A stretch of DNA of 18,174 nt from Thermoplasmata archaeon (GCA_007129655.1 SKVC01000059.1:1-18174), one strand, 5' to 3'. Shown: positions 7,339-15,668, counted from the first letter of the stretch. Notes: generated from the sequence alone by a model not told the origin. Program-made: numbers and translations.

Positions 7339-8373
7339 TCATACTTTCCAGAAAGGTTCGATGTATTTCTTCAATTCGCTGATTTCTTTGACTAGTGATT
7401 TTCGAGGTCCATCAGATGTTTTTCCGATAGTTTGATCAGATGGTAACTTGATTGGGAGGTCAAGAACCCCTTTCAGTATTGCCTGCCAACCTTCAACCAC
7501 TCTTAAACCGTAACCTGATACCATAAGGTCGATGTATCCGGCACCGTTTTCAGAAGCGATCTGTCTAGAAGTCCGCCCTAGATACTCCAGTCCTCGCATA
7601 TCGAGAGCGAGGTCGGTCAACGAATCTGAATGGTGTGGGTCCGAACCGCCGTTTCTGATCAGAACATCGGGGTCAAATTGAGATATCACCGGGCGGATTA
7701 TCTCTTGGAAGGAATGATGATAATCGGCGATGTTCGAATCTCTTGGCATAGGGATATTTATCGTGAATCCCTCGCCGTCGCATTCACCGATCTCCTTAAC
7801 GTATCCCTTACCGGGATATAGTGTGGAAGGATGCTGATGTATGGATATAAAAAGAACCTTAGAAGATGTCCAGAATATATCCTGGGTACCGTTTCCCTGA
7901 TGTGCATCCGTGTCCAGTATGCAGACCCGTTTACCCCTTTGTTTTAAGTATTCAGCGGCCACTGCAACATCGTTGTAAACGCAGAATCCTTCGCCGAAGT
8001 CACGACCTGCATGATGGAGTCCTCCCATATTTAATGCTATTTTATGATCATCCATCAATTTAGCGGCATCGAGACTACCGCCCACAATTCTCCGTGCCGC
8101 TTCGGAGATGCCCTGTTTCATAGGAGTATCCGGTGATAATCTCGTACCGTTTTTTTCAGCATCCTCCACATGTTTCAGATAACGTTTTGAGTGAACTAGT
8201 AGTAATTGTTCATCAGTTGCAGCAGGTGATTTCAGTATATCTATGGCATCGTTCATTACTTCGTCTGAATGGATAATATCCACAAATTTTGCAAATCTTT
8301 TCGGGTCAAAGGGATGAAAACTACCGAAGCCGTAATTGCCATAGTCTTTGTGATAGAACATAGGGGTCTTCAT
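7339..8373 (-). CDS. Histone deacetylase-family protein (AcuC/acetylpolyamine hydrolase fold)
   Basis: This 344-residue zinc-dependent deacylase homologue has the full catalytic set visible. The histidine pair is in GGLHHAGRDFGEGFCVYND (H120, H121), zinc ligands are D156 and H158 in DTDAHQGNGTQ, the third zinc ligand is D245 in GGSDPHHSD, and the transition-state tyrosine is probably Y288 in SGYGLRVVEGW. The usual DxDxHHGxGT has glutamine instead of the second histidine (Q159), which is not a zinc ligand. Substrates in archaea may be acetylated proteins, polyamines or small molecules; sequence does not decide. Its ATG overlaps the stop of the upstream repair-fusion gene (ATGA, 8370-8373), so the two are translationally coupled, and GGAAG lies just upstream as a modest ribosome site. 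Confidence 0.9.
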   Translation of the reverse strand: MKTPMFYHKDYGNYGFGSFHPFDPKRFAKFVDIIHSDEVMNDAIDILKSPAATDEQLLLVHSKRYLKHVEDAEKNGTRLSPDTPMKQGISEAARRIVGGSLDAAKLMDDHKIALNMGGLHHAGRDFGEGFCVYNDVAVAAEYLKQRGKRVCILDTDAHQGNGTQDIFWTSSKVLFISIHQHPSTLYPGKGYVKEIGECDGEGFTINIPMPRDSNIADYHHSFQEIIRPVISQFDPDVLIRNGGSDPHHSDSLTDLALDMRGLEYLGRTSRQIASENGAGYIDLMVSGYGLRVVEGWQAILKGVLDLPIKLPSDQTIGKTSDGPRKSLVKEISELKKYIEPFWKV

Positions 8374-9344
8374 ATTTCTTCCTTCATTTTATTCCTAAAT
8401 TCGGTTGCTGAAATATGTGCTTTTCGGATGGGAGAGGGTATTTTGTAATCACAGTATTTTTTAATTAATTCCAGAGCAGTTTTTGGTGAGATAAGATGAC
8501 CGTGAGATATGTAGATAGGATTTTTAGCCCTTTTACTACTTAGATATGCATATCCTACTATATCTCCGTTAAAGATTATTTTAGATACGGGATCTTCATG
8601 GGATACGTCGTGTTCCAAAGTTCCGCACAGCAGCGATTTCGCTACACCGACGGTTGGTATATCAGCTTCTATACCAAGTTGTGTAGCCAGCCCTATACCC
8701 TTTGGATGTAATATACCGTTACCATCCACCATAAGAACATCCGGTTTTTCGTCCAGTTCATTGATGGCCTTTAACATCAGCGGTATCTCCCTAAAACCGA
8801 GATATGTAGGTATATAGGGAAAATGAACTCGTTCCTTTATGGTGAGTGTAAAGGATTCTTCGTTATCATCCCATATCGAGATGGAGGCAAATCCAAAATC
8901 ATCAAGGAAGGATGCGTCAATACCTCCTACGATCGAATATTCTTCCTGTTTATCTCTACATTCAATACGAGGAACCAATTTATCTTGGTATCCTCTCAAT
9001 TTTTTTAGAGGATGATCACTTTTAAAATCATCGAACAACTTTTCTTCGAAATCTATTACATGTTCTTCTTCGATGTATACATCTTCATCAGCGAGTAACT
9101 CACGCTTCTTTTCGATACCCATACCAAAGCCACCGATGCGGCCATCGGACATAACTACTCGATGGCACGGGACGAGAATAGGTCTAGGATTTTCGTTCAA
9201 CATCTTACCGACGGCTCTAGACGCTCGTTTATCACCGAGAGCCTCGGCTAACTTTCCATATGTTGACACTCTGCCTCGTGGTATCTGCTGAACAAGAGCG
9301 TAGAAATCTTCGCGAAAGTTCCTTGTTATCTGCCAAACAGACAT
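8370..9344 (-). CDS. Bifunctional O6-alkylguanine-DNA alkyltransferase / endonuclease V fusion
   Basis: This 324-residue two-domain repair protein joins direct reversal and incision of deaminated DNA. Domain 1 (about 1-90) is the DNA-binding and active-site half of the alkyltransferase: GRVSTYGKLAEALG is its helix-turn-helix region and PCHRVV carries the acceptor cysteine (C60). The N-terminal RNase H-like half usual in Ada/Ogt proteins is absent. Domain 2 (about 110-324) is endonuclease V, with metal and catalytic residues in GGIDASF (D143), VDGNGILHPKGIGLA (D207, H213) and GVAKSLLCG (K236), plus the FPYIPTYLGFREIP wedge-loop region. The same fusion has been characterised in Ferroplasma acidarmanus. 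The ATG at 9344 is preferred to an in-frame TTG at 9362 that would overlap the upstream gene. It follows the aminopeptidase by seven bases and overlaps the deacetylase start. Confidence 0.93.
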   Translation of the reverse strand: MSVWQITRNFREDFYALVQQIPRGRVSTYGKLAEALGDKRASRAVGKMLNENPRPILVPCHRVVMSDGRIGGFGMGIEKKRELLADEDVYIEEEHVIDFEEKLFDDFKSDHPLKKLRGYQDKLVPRIECRDKQEEYSIVGGIDASFLDDFGFASISIWDDNEESFTLTIKERVHFPYIPTYLGFREIPLMLKAINELDEKPDVLMVDGNGILHPKGIGLATQLGIEADIPTVGVAKSLLCGTLEHDVSHEDPVSKIIFNGDIVGYAYLSSKRAKNPIYISHGHLISPKTALELIKKYCDYKIPSPIRKAHISATEFRNKMKEEI

Positions 9345-9351
9345 GGCTTTT

Positions 9352-10770
9352 TCAGGATTCAAGGAATACTTTGTATGCTCGGTATGTTTCGTATATGTCT
9401 GCTTTCGAGGCTATCTCAAAGGGTGAATGCATACCCAGAAGAGCCGGTCCCGCATCGACTATATCCATGTTCATATGAGCGATAAATTTCGCAACCGTTC
9501 CGCCGCCGCCTTCGTCGACTTTACCTAATTCACATGGCTGCCATTTGACTTTGTTTTTGTTGAAAAGCTTTCTTATGAAAGCCATATATTCGGCATGGGC
9601 ATCGTTAGCACTATATTTTCCACCGGCACCGGTGAATTTTGTAACAACGATTCCGTAACCGAGTTTTGCGGCGTTGTTCATCTCGTGGACTCCTTTAAAT
9701 GAAGGGTTGACTCCTGCAGATACATCTCCGGAGATCCCACGCGAATTCTCGATCATGCTTCGACGGTCTTCATTTGTGTAATCTGGATATATCTTTGAAA
9801 GGATGTCGCACATAAATGATTCCAGGAATGTAGAACCTGCGGCGGTATTTCCTACACTGCCTATCTCTTCTTTGTCGTATAGTATGATTATGCTTGTTCG
9901 TGATGGAGTTTTAATATCTATTCCGGCTTTCATGGAAGTATACCCACAGACCTTATCATCATGTCCGTAAGCACCAAGCATGCTTCTATCTATACCTATA
10001 TCCCTTGCTTCACCTGCAGGAACGAGTTCTAACTCGGCACTGACGAAATCCTCCTCTTTCATCCCATACTTGTCATTTAGTATTTTGAGAACATTCAATT
10101 TAAGCTTATCACTTATATCTTCATCCTCAATGGGCATGCCACCGATCAGTATGTTGAGCTCTTCTCCTTTGATAACATCTTTCATCTTTCGGCCGCCTTG
10201 TTGTTTCCTTGAGAGATGGGGTAAGAGGTCACTCACTACAAATACCGGATCATCGGAGGATTCACCGATATTAAGGTCTATTTCTTCGCCATCTTCGGTG
10301 ATAACCTTTCCGTTGATAGCCAAAGGTGTATTGACCCATTGATATTTTTTTATTCCACCGTAATAATGTGTTTTTAGAACCGCCATGTTAGCATCTTTAT
10401 CCTCGTACAGCGGTCGGGCCTTTAGATCTATCCTAGGGGAATCGATGTGACTAGCGAGTAAATTGCAGCCTTCTTTTATATCGTCTTCGCCGATCACGGC
10501 TATCGCCATGCACTTATTCCTATTGATCCTGAAAACTCGATCTCCTTCTTTGAGTTTCTTTACTTTGGAAACAGGTTTAAATCCTTTGTCCGAAAGTAAT
10601 TTTTCTGCATTGTCAACGAATTCACGTTCGTTTTTAGATTTATTCATGAACTGTGCATAATCTGTATTAAAAGAAATTATCTTTTTGTTCGTCTTTTCAT
10701 CGGAATCTTCCCAAATTGATTTCAGGGAATATGTAAGTTTTTCCTCTAGTTCGTTTTTTTCTTCAGGCAT
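9352..10770 (-). CDS. M18-family aspartyl aminopeptidase
   Basis: This 472-residue cytoplasmic zinc metallopeptidase is expected to remove N-terminal acidic residues from peptides; the family forms large tetrahedral dodecamers. Numbered from the chosen start, M18 features are ASHIDSPRIDLK (zinc ligand H108), AYGHDDKVCGY (bridging aspartate near 271), YDKEEIGSVGN (E301, E302: catalytic base and zinc ligand), SGDVSAGVNPSF (D349) and GMHSPFEIASKADIY (H448). All expected metal ligands are present and the length is normal. I chose the ATG at 10770 because AAGTGAT (10775-10781) lies four bases upstream as ribosome site; ATG and GTG codons at 10776 and 10779 are alternatives. It heads the aminopeptidase, repair-fusion and deacetylase cluster, with a box A at 10801-10810. 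Confidence 0.92.
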   Translation of the reverse strand: MPEEKNELEEKLTYSLKSIWEDSDEKTNKKIISFNTDYAQFMNKSKNEREFVDNAEKLLSDKGFKPVSKVKKLKEGDRVFRINRNKCMAIAVIGEDDIKEGCNLLASHIDSPRIDLKARPLYEDKDANMAVLKTHYYGGIKKYQWVNTPLAINGKVITEDGEEIDLNIGESSDDPVFVVSDLLPHLSRKQQGGRKMKDVIKGEELNILIGGMPIEDEDISDKLKLNVLKILNDKYGMKEEDFVSAELELVPAGEARDIGIDRSMLGAYGHDDKVCGYTSMKAGIDIKTPSRTSIIILYDKEEIGSVGNTAAGSTFLESFMCDILSKIYPDYTNEDRRSMIENSRGISGDVSAGVNPSFKGVHEMNNAAKLGYGIVVTKFTGAGGKYSANDAHAEYMAFIRKLFNKNKVKWQPCELGKVDEGGGGTVAKFIAHMNMDIVDAGPALLGMHSPFEIASKADIYETYRAYKVFLES

Positions 10771-10800
10771 ATGCATCACTTTGGAGCATTACATCAAGGT

Positions 10801-10810
10801 GTTATATTAT
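10801..10810 (-). promoter_or_regulatory. Box A for the aminopeptidase cluster
   Basis: The minus strand reads ATAATATAAC about 35 bases before the ATG at 10770, leaving a leader of about 10 bases holding the AAGTGAT ribosome site. It probably drives the aminopeptidase, repair fusion and deacetylase together, as the gaps between them are seven bases or less. Confidence 0.45.
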
Positions 10811-10902
10811 TCTTTCGTCGTCGTGCAAGTGTTACGATTTTTTGTTTTATCAATCCGAAAGGCTTATAAAGAGTTCCTTTATAGGATACCCAAATATCCC
10901 GA

Positions 10903-10912
10903 TATAATAATA
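10903..10912 (+). promoter_or_regulatory. Box A for the coiled-coil protein gene
   Basis: TATAATAATA is centred about 25 bases before the ATG at 10931, giving a leaderless message. A second good element, CTTATAAAG at 10863-10871, could give a longer leader of about 38 bases. Either promoter may serve the whole downstream series. Confidence 0.5.
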
Positions 10913-10930
10913 CTGGATAGTGTAATTGAC

Positions 10931-11800
10931 ATGACAGAACTTCTTGAGGAACTCGAAGAAAAGCGGGAAAGTGCCAATTCAAGGGCAGAAAAGTTCAAAA
11001 TCTTACGAGATAGGAAGAACCTTGAGGCTAAGAAATGGCTTCAGAAAAGGGACAAATTGAACGCCGATGTACGTGAGCTTATCGACAAAGGTAATGAGTT
11101 AAAAGAAGAGCGTAATCAGTTGAATGAAGGCGTTCACGAGGCAAAGAAACTCAGGAACGAAATGAACAAAAAGGTCAAGGAAATATCTCGTAAACTTAGA
11201 GATAAGAAGAAAGAACTTCTACCGAAAAATGGTCCTAGCCTAGATTCACTTGAGAGAGATATACGTAGATTAGAATACCAACAGATGACAAATGTACTCA
11301 AGCCGGATAAAGAAAAAGAACTGGTTGATAAGATCTCTAATCTTCAGAATCAGGTCGATGAAAGAAAAAGAAAGATCGATGAAAACGAAGATATTATAAG
11401 ATTAAGCTCCGAACTCGAAAAGGCGAAAGAAGAGGCGGAGAAGAATCATAATTTGGTGTCTGAAAGGGCCGATTTAGCACAGGTCAAACACGATGAAATG
11501 CTCGAAAATTTTAACAAAGCGGAAGATATACGTTCGGAAGCTGATAAATCTCACGAAAAATTCATAGATTCGAAGGTAAAGGCCGACGACTATCATCATC
11601 AGCATATACAAGCCGTACATGACGTACAAGATTACAGTAAGATACTTTGGGGCTTGAAGAAAAAGAAAAGGACTGCCAAGAAAAGAAAAGATGAGCAAGA
11701 TACTATTCAAAAGGCCGAAGAGCTTTATGAACAGTTTAAAAAGGGCGAAAAACTTGGCACCGAAGATATAATGACACTGCAAAAGGCAGGATTGCTGTAA
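10931..11800 (+). CDS. Archaeal coiled-coil protein, COG1340-like
   Basis: This 289-residue, highly charged protein is almost entirely alpha-helical with heptad-like repeats of Leu, Ile and Lys/Glu (about 1-235), broken by a GPSLDS turn near 98-103. No signal peptide or membrane segment is seen. The C-terminal tail, a lysine-rich KKKKRTAKKRKDEQD stretch followed by YEQFKKGEKLGTEDIMTLQ and KAGLL, is the conserved end of a widespread archaeal coiled-coil family (COG1340 type) sometimes misannotated as phosphoserine phosphatase. Its function is unknown. The ATG at 10931 is chosen from the box A spacing; the open frame extends upstream to 10685 only by reading through the promoter region. The amidohydrolase starts 30 bases after its stop. 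Confidence 0.8.
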   Translation: MTELLEELEEKRESANSRAEKFKILRDRKNLEAKKWLQKRDKLNADVRELIDKGNELKEERNQLNEGVHEAKKLRNEMNKKVKEISRKLRDKKKELLPKNGPSLDSLERDIRRLEYQQMTNVLKPDKEKELVDKISNLQNQVDERKRKIDENEDIIRLSSELEKAKEEAEKNHNLVSERADLAQVKHDEMLENFNKAEDIRSEADKSHEKFIDSKVKADDYHHQHIQAVHDVQDYSKILWGLKKKKRTAKKRKDEQDTIQKAEELYEQFKKGEKLGTEDIMTLQKAGLL

Positions 11801-11830
11801 AAGTCATAAAGTAGTAAACGGACGGAGAAT

Positions 11831-12892
11831 ATGAGAACTTATTCAGGTCCTTTCCTAAGGGAAGAGGGTTTCGTTCAAGCGGAGATCACAATTGAAGACA
11901 GAGCAGATAATGTCAGTCCAAAATTAGTGGATTTTGAAGAGTCTGGAGATTCGGGAAGAGAAGCTATCATAATTCCTACACTCTTTAATTCTCACGTCCA
12001 TACCGGAGATTCGATCATTGATGCCCCCCCATCAGGAAACATAGCAGAACTTGTAGGACCCGGCGGTTATAAACATCAAATCCTTGAATCAGTTGATGGA
12101 GATGACCTAGTAAGTGCCATGAGATGTTATCTAAAAGATTTATTAAGATTAGGAATAAGGGATGTTATCGATTTTAGAGAAGGTGGTCTTAAAGGTATAG
12201 AATATATCAGAAAGGCTACTGAAGGAATTTGTGACAAATTTAATCTGAACATCTTCGCACGTCCTACCGGTTTAAATTACGATGAAGACGAAATGGAAAA
12301 GATACTATCTATGACCGACGGTATCGGTATCAGTGCCTTCCGGGATTGGGATGTCGATCAACTTAAAAATATAGCTGAGGATGCAAATAAGAACAATATA
12401 CCTTTCGCATTGCATTGCAGTGAGGATGTTCGTGAACCGATAGATGATGTACTGGAATTAGGCGTTCATCATCTTGTACATATGATAGAGGCTACACAAG
12501 AAGATTTAGTTGCATGCGCTTCAGAGAACATACCCATAGTTGTTTGTCCAAGATCAAACCAATTTTTCGGTAAGGAACCTAATATACCCGAAATGATGAA
12601 TGCAGGAATAACTGTATGCTTGGGAACGGACAATGCGATGCTCGCTTATCCGAATATGCTAAGAGAGATGGAAACTGCCTATCGTATTTCAGTATCAAGG
12701 GGAGGAATAGAACCATTGGATATTTTGATGATGGCGACATGGAATCCTAGAAAAGCTTTAAATCCCACCTCTTTAATAGGCGAACAATCTAATAACCATT
12801 ATCTTATACTAGAAAAAGGAAAACGTGAACCTGCATATGAAGTGGTTACAAAGATATCGGCAAAAGACATAATAGAAGTTGTTGAGTGGTAA
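11831..12892 (+). CDS. Amidohydrolase-superfamily deaminase/hydrolase
   Basis: This 353-residue metal-dependent TIM-barrel hydrolase resembles the cytosine deaminase/TRZ-ATZ branch. Metal-site residues are visible in order: NSHVHTGD (H55, H57), ALHCSED (H195, with E198), VHHLVHM (H217 or H214) and CLGTDNAM (D267). The combination of HxH, HxxE and TDN is typical of aminohydrolases with one metal ion that deaminate purine- or pyrimidine-like rings; the natural substrate is not predictable. Its N-terminal strand domain is short and partly degenerate. GGACGGAGAAT precedes the ATG and may act as the ribosome site. The universal stress protein begins one base after its stop, indicating co-expression. 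Confidence 0.82.
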   Translation: MRTYSGPFLREEGFVQAEITIEDRADNVSPKLVDFEESGDSGREAIIIPTLFNSHVHTGDSIIDAPPSGNIAELVGPGGYKHQILESVDGDDLVSAMRCYLKDLLRLGIRDVIDFREGGLKGIEYIRKATEGICDKFNLNIFARPTGLNYDEDEMEKILSMTDGIGISAFRDWDVDQLKNIAEDANKNNIPFALHCSEDVREPIDDVLELGVHHLVHMIEATQEDLVACASENIPIVVCPRSNQFFGKEPNIPEMMNAGITVCLGTDNAMLAYPNMLREMETAYRISVSRGGIEPLDILMMATWNPRKALNPTSLIGEQSNNHYLILEKGKREPAYEVVTKISAKDIIEVVEW

Positions 12893-12893
12893 A

Positions 12894-13331
12894 ATGGAAG
12901 AATTTAAGAAAATACTTGTACCTACAGATGGTTCGGAGGCGAACGAAATAGTCGTAGAAAAGGGTCTTGGACTAGCACGACTTTTAGGAGCACGTGTTAC
13001 GGCTCTTTTTGTAGTGGATACTTCAACTTTTAAAGGTGTTCCGCCGGATGAGTTGATTACTACACTTAGGGGATATATGGAGGTTAAAGGCGATGAAGTC
13101 CTCGGAGAAATAGTCGATAAAGGAGAAGAGATGGGAGTCGGTGTCGATAAAAGTCTCACACACGGACATCCTGATGAGATAATAATAAAGGATTCAGAGG
13201 ATCACGATTTAATAGTGATAGGAACACACGGACGGTCAGGTATATCTCGTCTGCTCATGGGTAGTACGGCAGAACGAGTAGTACGATATTCAAAATGTCC
13301 GGTGATGGTAATACGAATAAAGGAGGAATGA
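12894..13331 (+). CDS. Universal stress protein (UspA-like, ATP-binding type)
   Basis: This is a 145-residue single Usp domain. It has the N-terminal strand KKILVPTDGSE with the ATP-contacting aspartate (D12), the second strand VTALFVVD, and the C-terminal nucleotide-binding signature G-x2-G-x9-G-S in GTHGRSGISRLLMGSTAERV, so ATP binding is expected. Usp proteins act as dimers in stress and energy signalling. An upstream in-frame start at 12879 lies inside the amidohydrolase coding region; the ATG at 12894, just after that gene's stop, gives the normal N-terminus. It is followed two bases later by a four-CBS protein. Pairing of a Usp domain with CBS domains, two nucleotide-sensing modules, recurs in prokaryotic genomes. 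Confidence 0.92.
   Translation: MEEFKKILVPTDGSEANEIVVEKGLGLARLLGARVTALFVVDTSTFKGVPPDELITTLRGYMEVKGDEVLGEIVDKGEEMGVGVDKSLTHGHPDEIIIKDSEDHDLIVIGTHGRSGISRLLMGSTAERVVRYSKCPVMVIRIKEE
13321..13326 (+). promoter_or_regulatory. Ribosome site deciding the CBS-protein start
   Basis: AGGAGG lies seven bases before the ATG at 13334 and within the last codons of the universal stress protein gene. It rules out the longer in-frame extension to 13295 and indicates coupled translation. Confidence 0.75.
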
Positions 13332-13333
13332 AG

Positions 13334-14173
13334 ATGGAAAAAGTAAAGGAATTGATGACAAAGAACCCGATAACCGCTGAATTGCCCGGGAATAGAAGAG
13401 ATGCCATGAACCTCATGGTAAAGAACAAACTAACCGGTATGCCGGTTGTAAAAGATGGAAAGCTTAGAGGATTCGTAAGTAGGCATGATTTTTTCAAAAA
13501 TCCCGAAGAAGAACAGCTTGCCATGATATACCGAAAGGATTTTCCTTCTGTATTGGGAGATGACCCACTAACGTTAGCTGCTGAAATCCTTGTAGAGAAT
13601 AATACACATTATCTACCCGTTAAAGACAAGAACAACAAATGCATAGGTATACTAACAACATATGACATGTTGAAATTCGTTGAAGATAAAAAAATAGAGA
13701 GACCGGTAGGAGAAGTCGCCAGAAGTCCATGTGTGCCGATATTCGAAGGTACACCGATCGATGTTGTACTTCAAACTATGAAATTAACAAGCTTATATGC
13801 ATTTCCAGTTGTGGACAAACACACATCTTTAGTAGGTATCATTTCAGATCGAGATCTATTTCATCTTTCTAAGATAAATGGAGGTATAGTTGTTACTGAA
13901 TTGGGACTCGGCGATGACGAAGATGCCTGGTCTTGGGAAGGATTGAAAAATGTGATGAAACTTTACTACGAGGAATCAAAGATAGAACTACCCGACATGT
14001 TGGCAAAGGATGCCATGGTTAAGGATCCAACATCTGTTTACGAAAAAACCGAAGTTCACGAAGCCGCCAAATTGATGCGACTAAACGATTTCGGCCAACT
14101 TCCTATAGTAGACGAAATGGACAAACTAAAGACCATGGTATACGAACTCGACTTGATAGCCTCGGTTATTTGA
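13334..14173 (+). CDS. Four-CBS-domain protein
   Basis: This 279-residue protein is built of four CBS repeats, roughly 1-55, 57-115, 122-180 and 220-279, with no attached catalytic or DNA-binding domain. Repeat landmarks are VKELMTKNPITAE, GMPVVKDGKLRGFVSRHD, YLPVKDKNNKCIGILTTYD, AFPVVDKHTSLVGIISDRD and QLPIVDEMDKLKTMV. CBS pairs form Bateman modules that bind adenosine nucleotides or S-adenosylmethionine, so an energy- or nucleotide-sensing role is likely; the partner is unknown. A tryptophan-containing linker (DDEDAWSWEGLKNVM) separates repeats three and four. It follows the universal stress protein by two bases and precedes the glycyl-tRNA synthetase by ten, so all three probably share a message. 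Confidence 0.9.
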   Translation: MEKVKELMTKNPITAELPGNRRDAMNLMVKNKLTGMPVVKDGKLRGFVSRHDFFKNPEEEQLAMIYRKDFPSVLGDDPLTLAAEILVENNTHYLPVKDKNNKCIGILTTYDMLKFVEDKKIERPVGEVARSPCVPIFEGTPIDVVLQTMKLTSLYAFPVVDKHTSLVGIISDRDLFHLSKINGGIVVTELGLGDDEDAWSWEGLKNVMKLYYEESKIELPDMLAKDAMVKDPTSVYEKTEVHEAAKLMRLNDFGQLPIVDEMDKLKTMVYELDLIASVI

Positions 14174-14183
14174 AGGTTTTACT

Positions 14184-15656
14184 ATGGTAGACAGTGACGA
14201 ATTAGAGTCAGTTTGTAAAAGGAGAGGTTTTATCTGGCAGAGCTCCGAGATATACGGCGGAGAAGCAGGATTTTATGATTACGGCCATCTTGGAGCACTT
14301 TTGAAGGATAATTGGGAACGAAGCTGGAAGGAATATTTTTTAGGACTCGACGACAATTATCATATGATATATACTCCAAATATACTACCATATAGAGTTT
14401 TGAAAGCTTCCGGTCATGTAGATATGTTCTCAGATGTGTTGATACACTGTATGCGCTGCGAAACCGGATTTAGAGCGGATCATCTTGTCGAAGATGTTAT
14501 AGATATGAACGTAGAAGGTCTCAGCGCAGAAGAGATAGACAAGACGATAGAGAAGCATGATATCACCTGTCCAAATTGTAAAGGGGCTCTATCGGAAAGT
14601 GACGATTTCAACATGATGTTCTCCGTACAGATAGGTCCTACAGGTGAACATAAAGGATTCTTAAGACCAGAGACGGCTCAAGGCACATACATGAACTTTT
14701 TTAGAGAGTTTCGTGCACTGAGAAAGAAAATGCCCATGGGCCTTGCAACCATAGGTAGCGCTTTCCGTAATGAAATATCTCCTAGGAAGGGAGTATACCG
14801 ACTCAGAGAATTTGGACAAGCAGAGTTGCAAATATTTTTCGTTCCAGGTATCCATGAAGAAGTATTCGAGAAAAAATATAATGCTGAATACAGGGTAAAT
14901 GTAATGCTAGTAGATGATGATACTAAACTTATAGAGGTAGATGAACTGAAAGATTTACCCATCTTTTATAAATACCATCTCTCAAAGGTTTTCGAATTCT
15001 TTACAGATAAGATGAATTTGGATCCGGATTCTATAAGATTAAGAGAGTTATCCGATGATGAGCGTGCATTTTATAACCGGATACATTTCGATGTAGAGAT
15101 ATTCTTAGAGTCTTTAGGAGGGTGGAAAGAGGTCGCCGGTGTGCATTATCGAGGAGATTACGATCTAACAAAACATCAGAAAGAATCCGGAACAAAGATG
15201 TCTATTCCTATAGAAGGCGAAAGGGTTATACCACATGTACTTGAGCTAAGCTTTGGTGTCGATAGGAATATATGGTCTCTCTTAGATAGAGGTTTTGGGG
15301 ATGACGACAGAAAATGGCTTCATCTGCCAGCAGATTTGGCGCCCTATCATGTAGCAGTGTTTCCTCTTATACGCAAAGATGGTCTTCCTGAGAAATCGAT
15401 AGAGGTCTACAATCGTTTAAAATCCCGATTTAGAGCATTCTGGGATAAGAGTGGTTCTGTTGGTAAAAGATATGCACGTATGGATGAGATAGGTACTCCG
15501 TTTTGTATAACTATCGACTACGATACCATGGATGACGATACCGTTACAATCAGAGATATAGTATCTAAAGACCAGATAAGAGCTCCGATAACGGAACTTA
15601 ATGATATTCTTAGAACACTTATCAATAAAGAAAAAACATTCTCAGAGTATCTTTAA
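14184..15656 (+). CDS. glyS: Glycyl-tRNA synthetase, alpha2 (archaeal/eukaryotic) type
   Basis: This 490-residue class II synthetase charges tRNA-Gly. The N-terminal SVCKRRGFIWQSSEIYGGEAGFYDYGHLG region opens the catalytic domain. CMRC (89-92) and CPNC (129-132) form a likely zinc site within the insertion typical of alpha2 GlyRS. RPETAQGTYMNF (161-172), the motif 2 segment FRNEISPRKGVYRLREF (194-210) and the motif 3 segment ELSFGVDRNIWSLL complete the active site, followed by the C-terminal anticodon-binding domain (VAVFPLIRKD onward). It is shorter than most archaeal members (around 570) but close to short bacterial alpha2 enzymes. GAAGGT lies a few bases before the ATG. Being last in the series, it may be expressed together with the stress-type genes. 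Its end lies 12 bases from the convergent UPF0147 gene. Confidence 0.95.
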   Translation: MVDSDELESVCKRRGFIWQSSEIYGGEAGFYDYGHLGALLKDNWERSWKEYFLGLDDNYHMIYTPNILPYRVLKASGHVDMFSDVLIHCMRCETGFRADHLVEDVIDMNVEGLSAEEIDKTIEKHDITCPNCKGALSESDDFNMMFSVQIGPTGEHKGFLRPETAQGTYMNFFREFRALRKKMPMGLATIGSAFRNEISPRKGVYRLREFGQAELQIFFVPGIHEEVFEKKYNAEYRVNVMLVDDDTKLIEVDELKDLPIFYKYHLSKVFEFFTDKMNLDPDSIRLRELSDDERAFYNRIHFDVEIFLESLGGWKEVAGVHYRGDYDLTKHQKESGTKMSIPIEGERVIPHVLELSFGVDRNIWSLLDRGFGDDDRKWLHLPADLAPYHVAVFPLIRKDGLPEKSIEVYNRLKSRFRAFWDKSGSVGKRYARMDEIGTPFCITIDYDTMDDDTVTIRDIVSKDQIRAPITELNDILRTLINKEKTFSEYL

Positions 15657-15668
15657 GTCGAGACTATA

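Noticed and set aside
9345..9362. TTG start giving the repair fusion six extra residues
   Set aside because: It overlaps the aminopeptidase stop and has no ribosome site. The ATG at 9344 matches the usual beginning of the alkyltransferase C-terminal domain.
10685..10930. N-terminal extension of the coiled-coil protein by 82 residues
   Set aside because: It would read through two box A elements and antisense into the aminopeptidase start. The extension is serine/phenylalanine-rich and unlike the helical protein.
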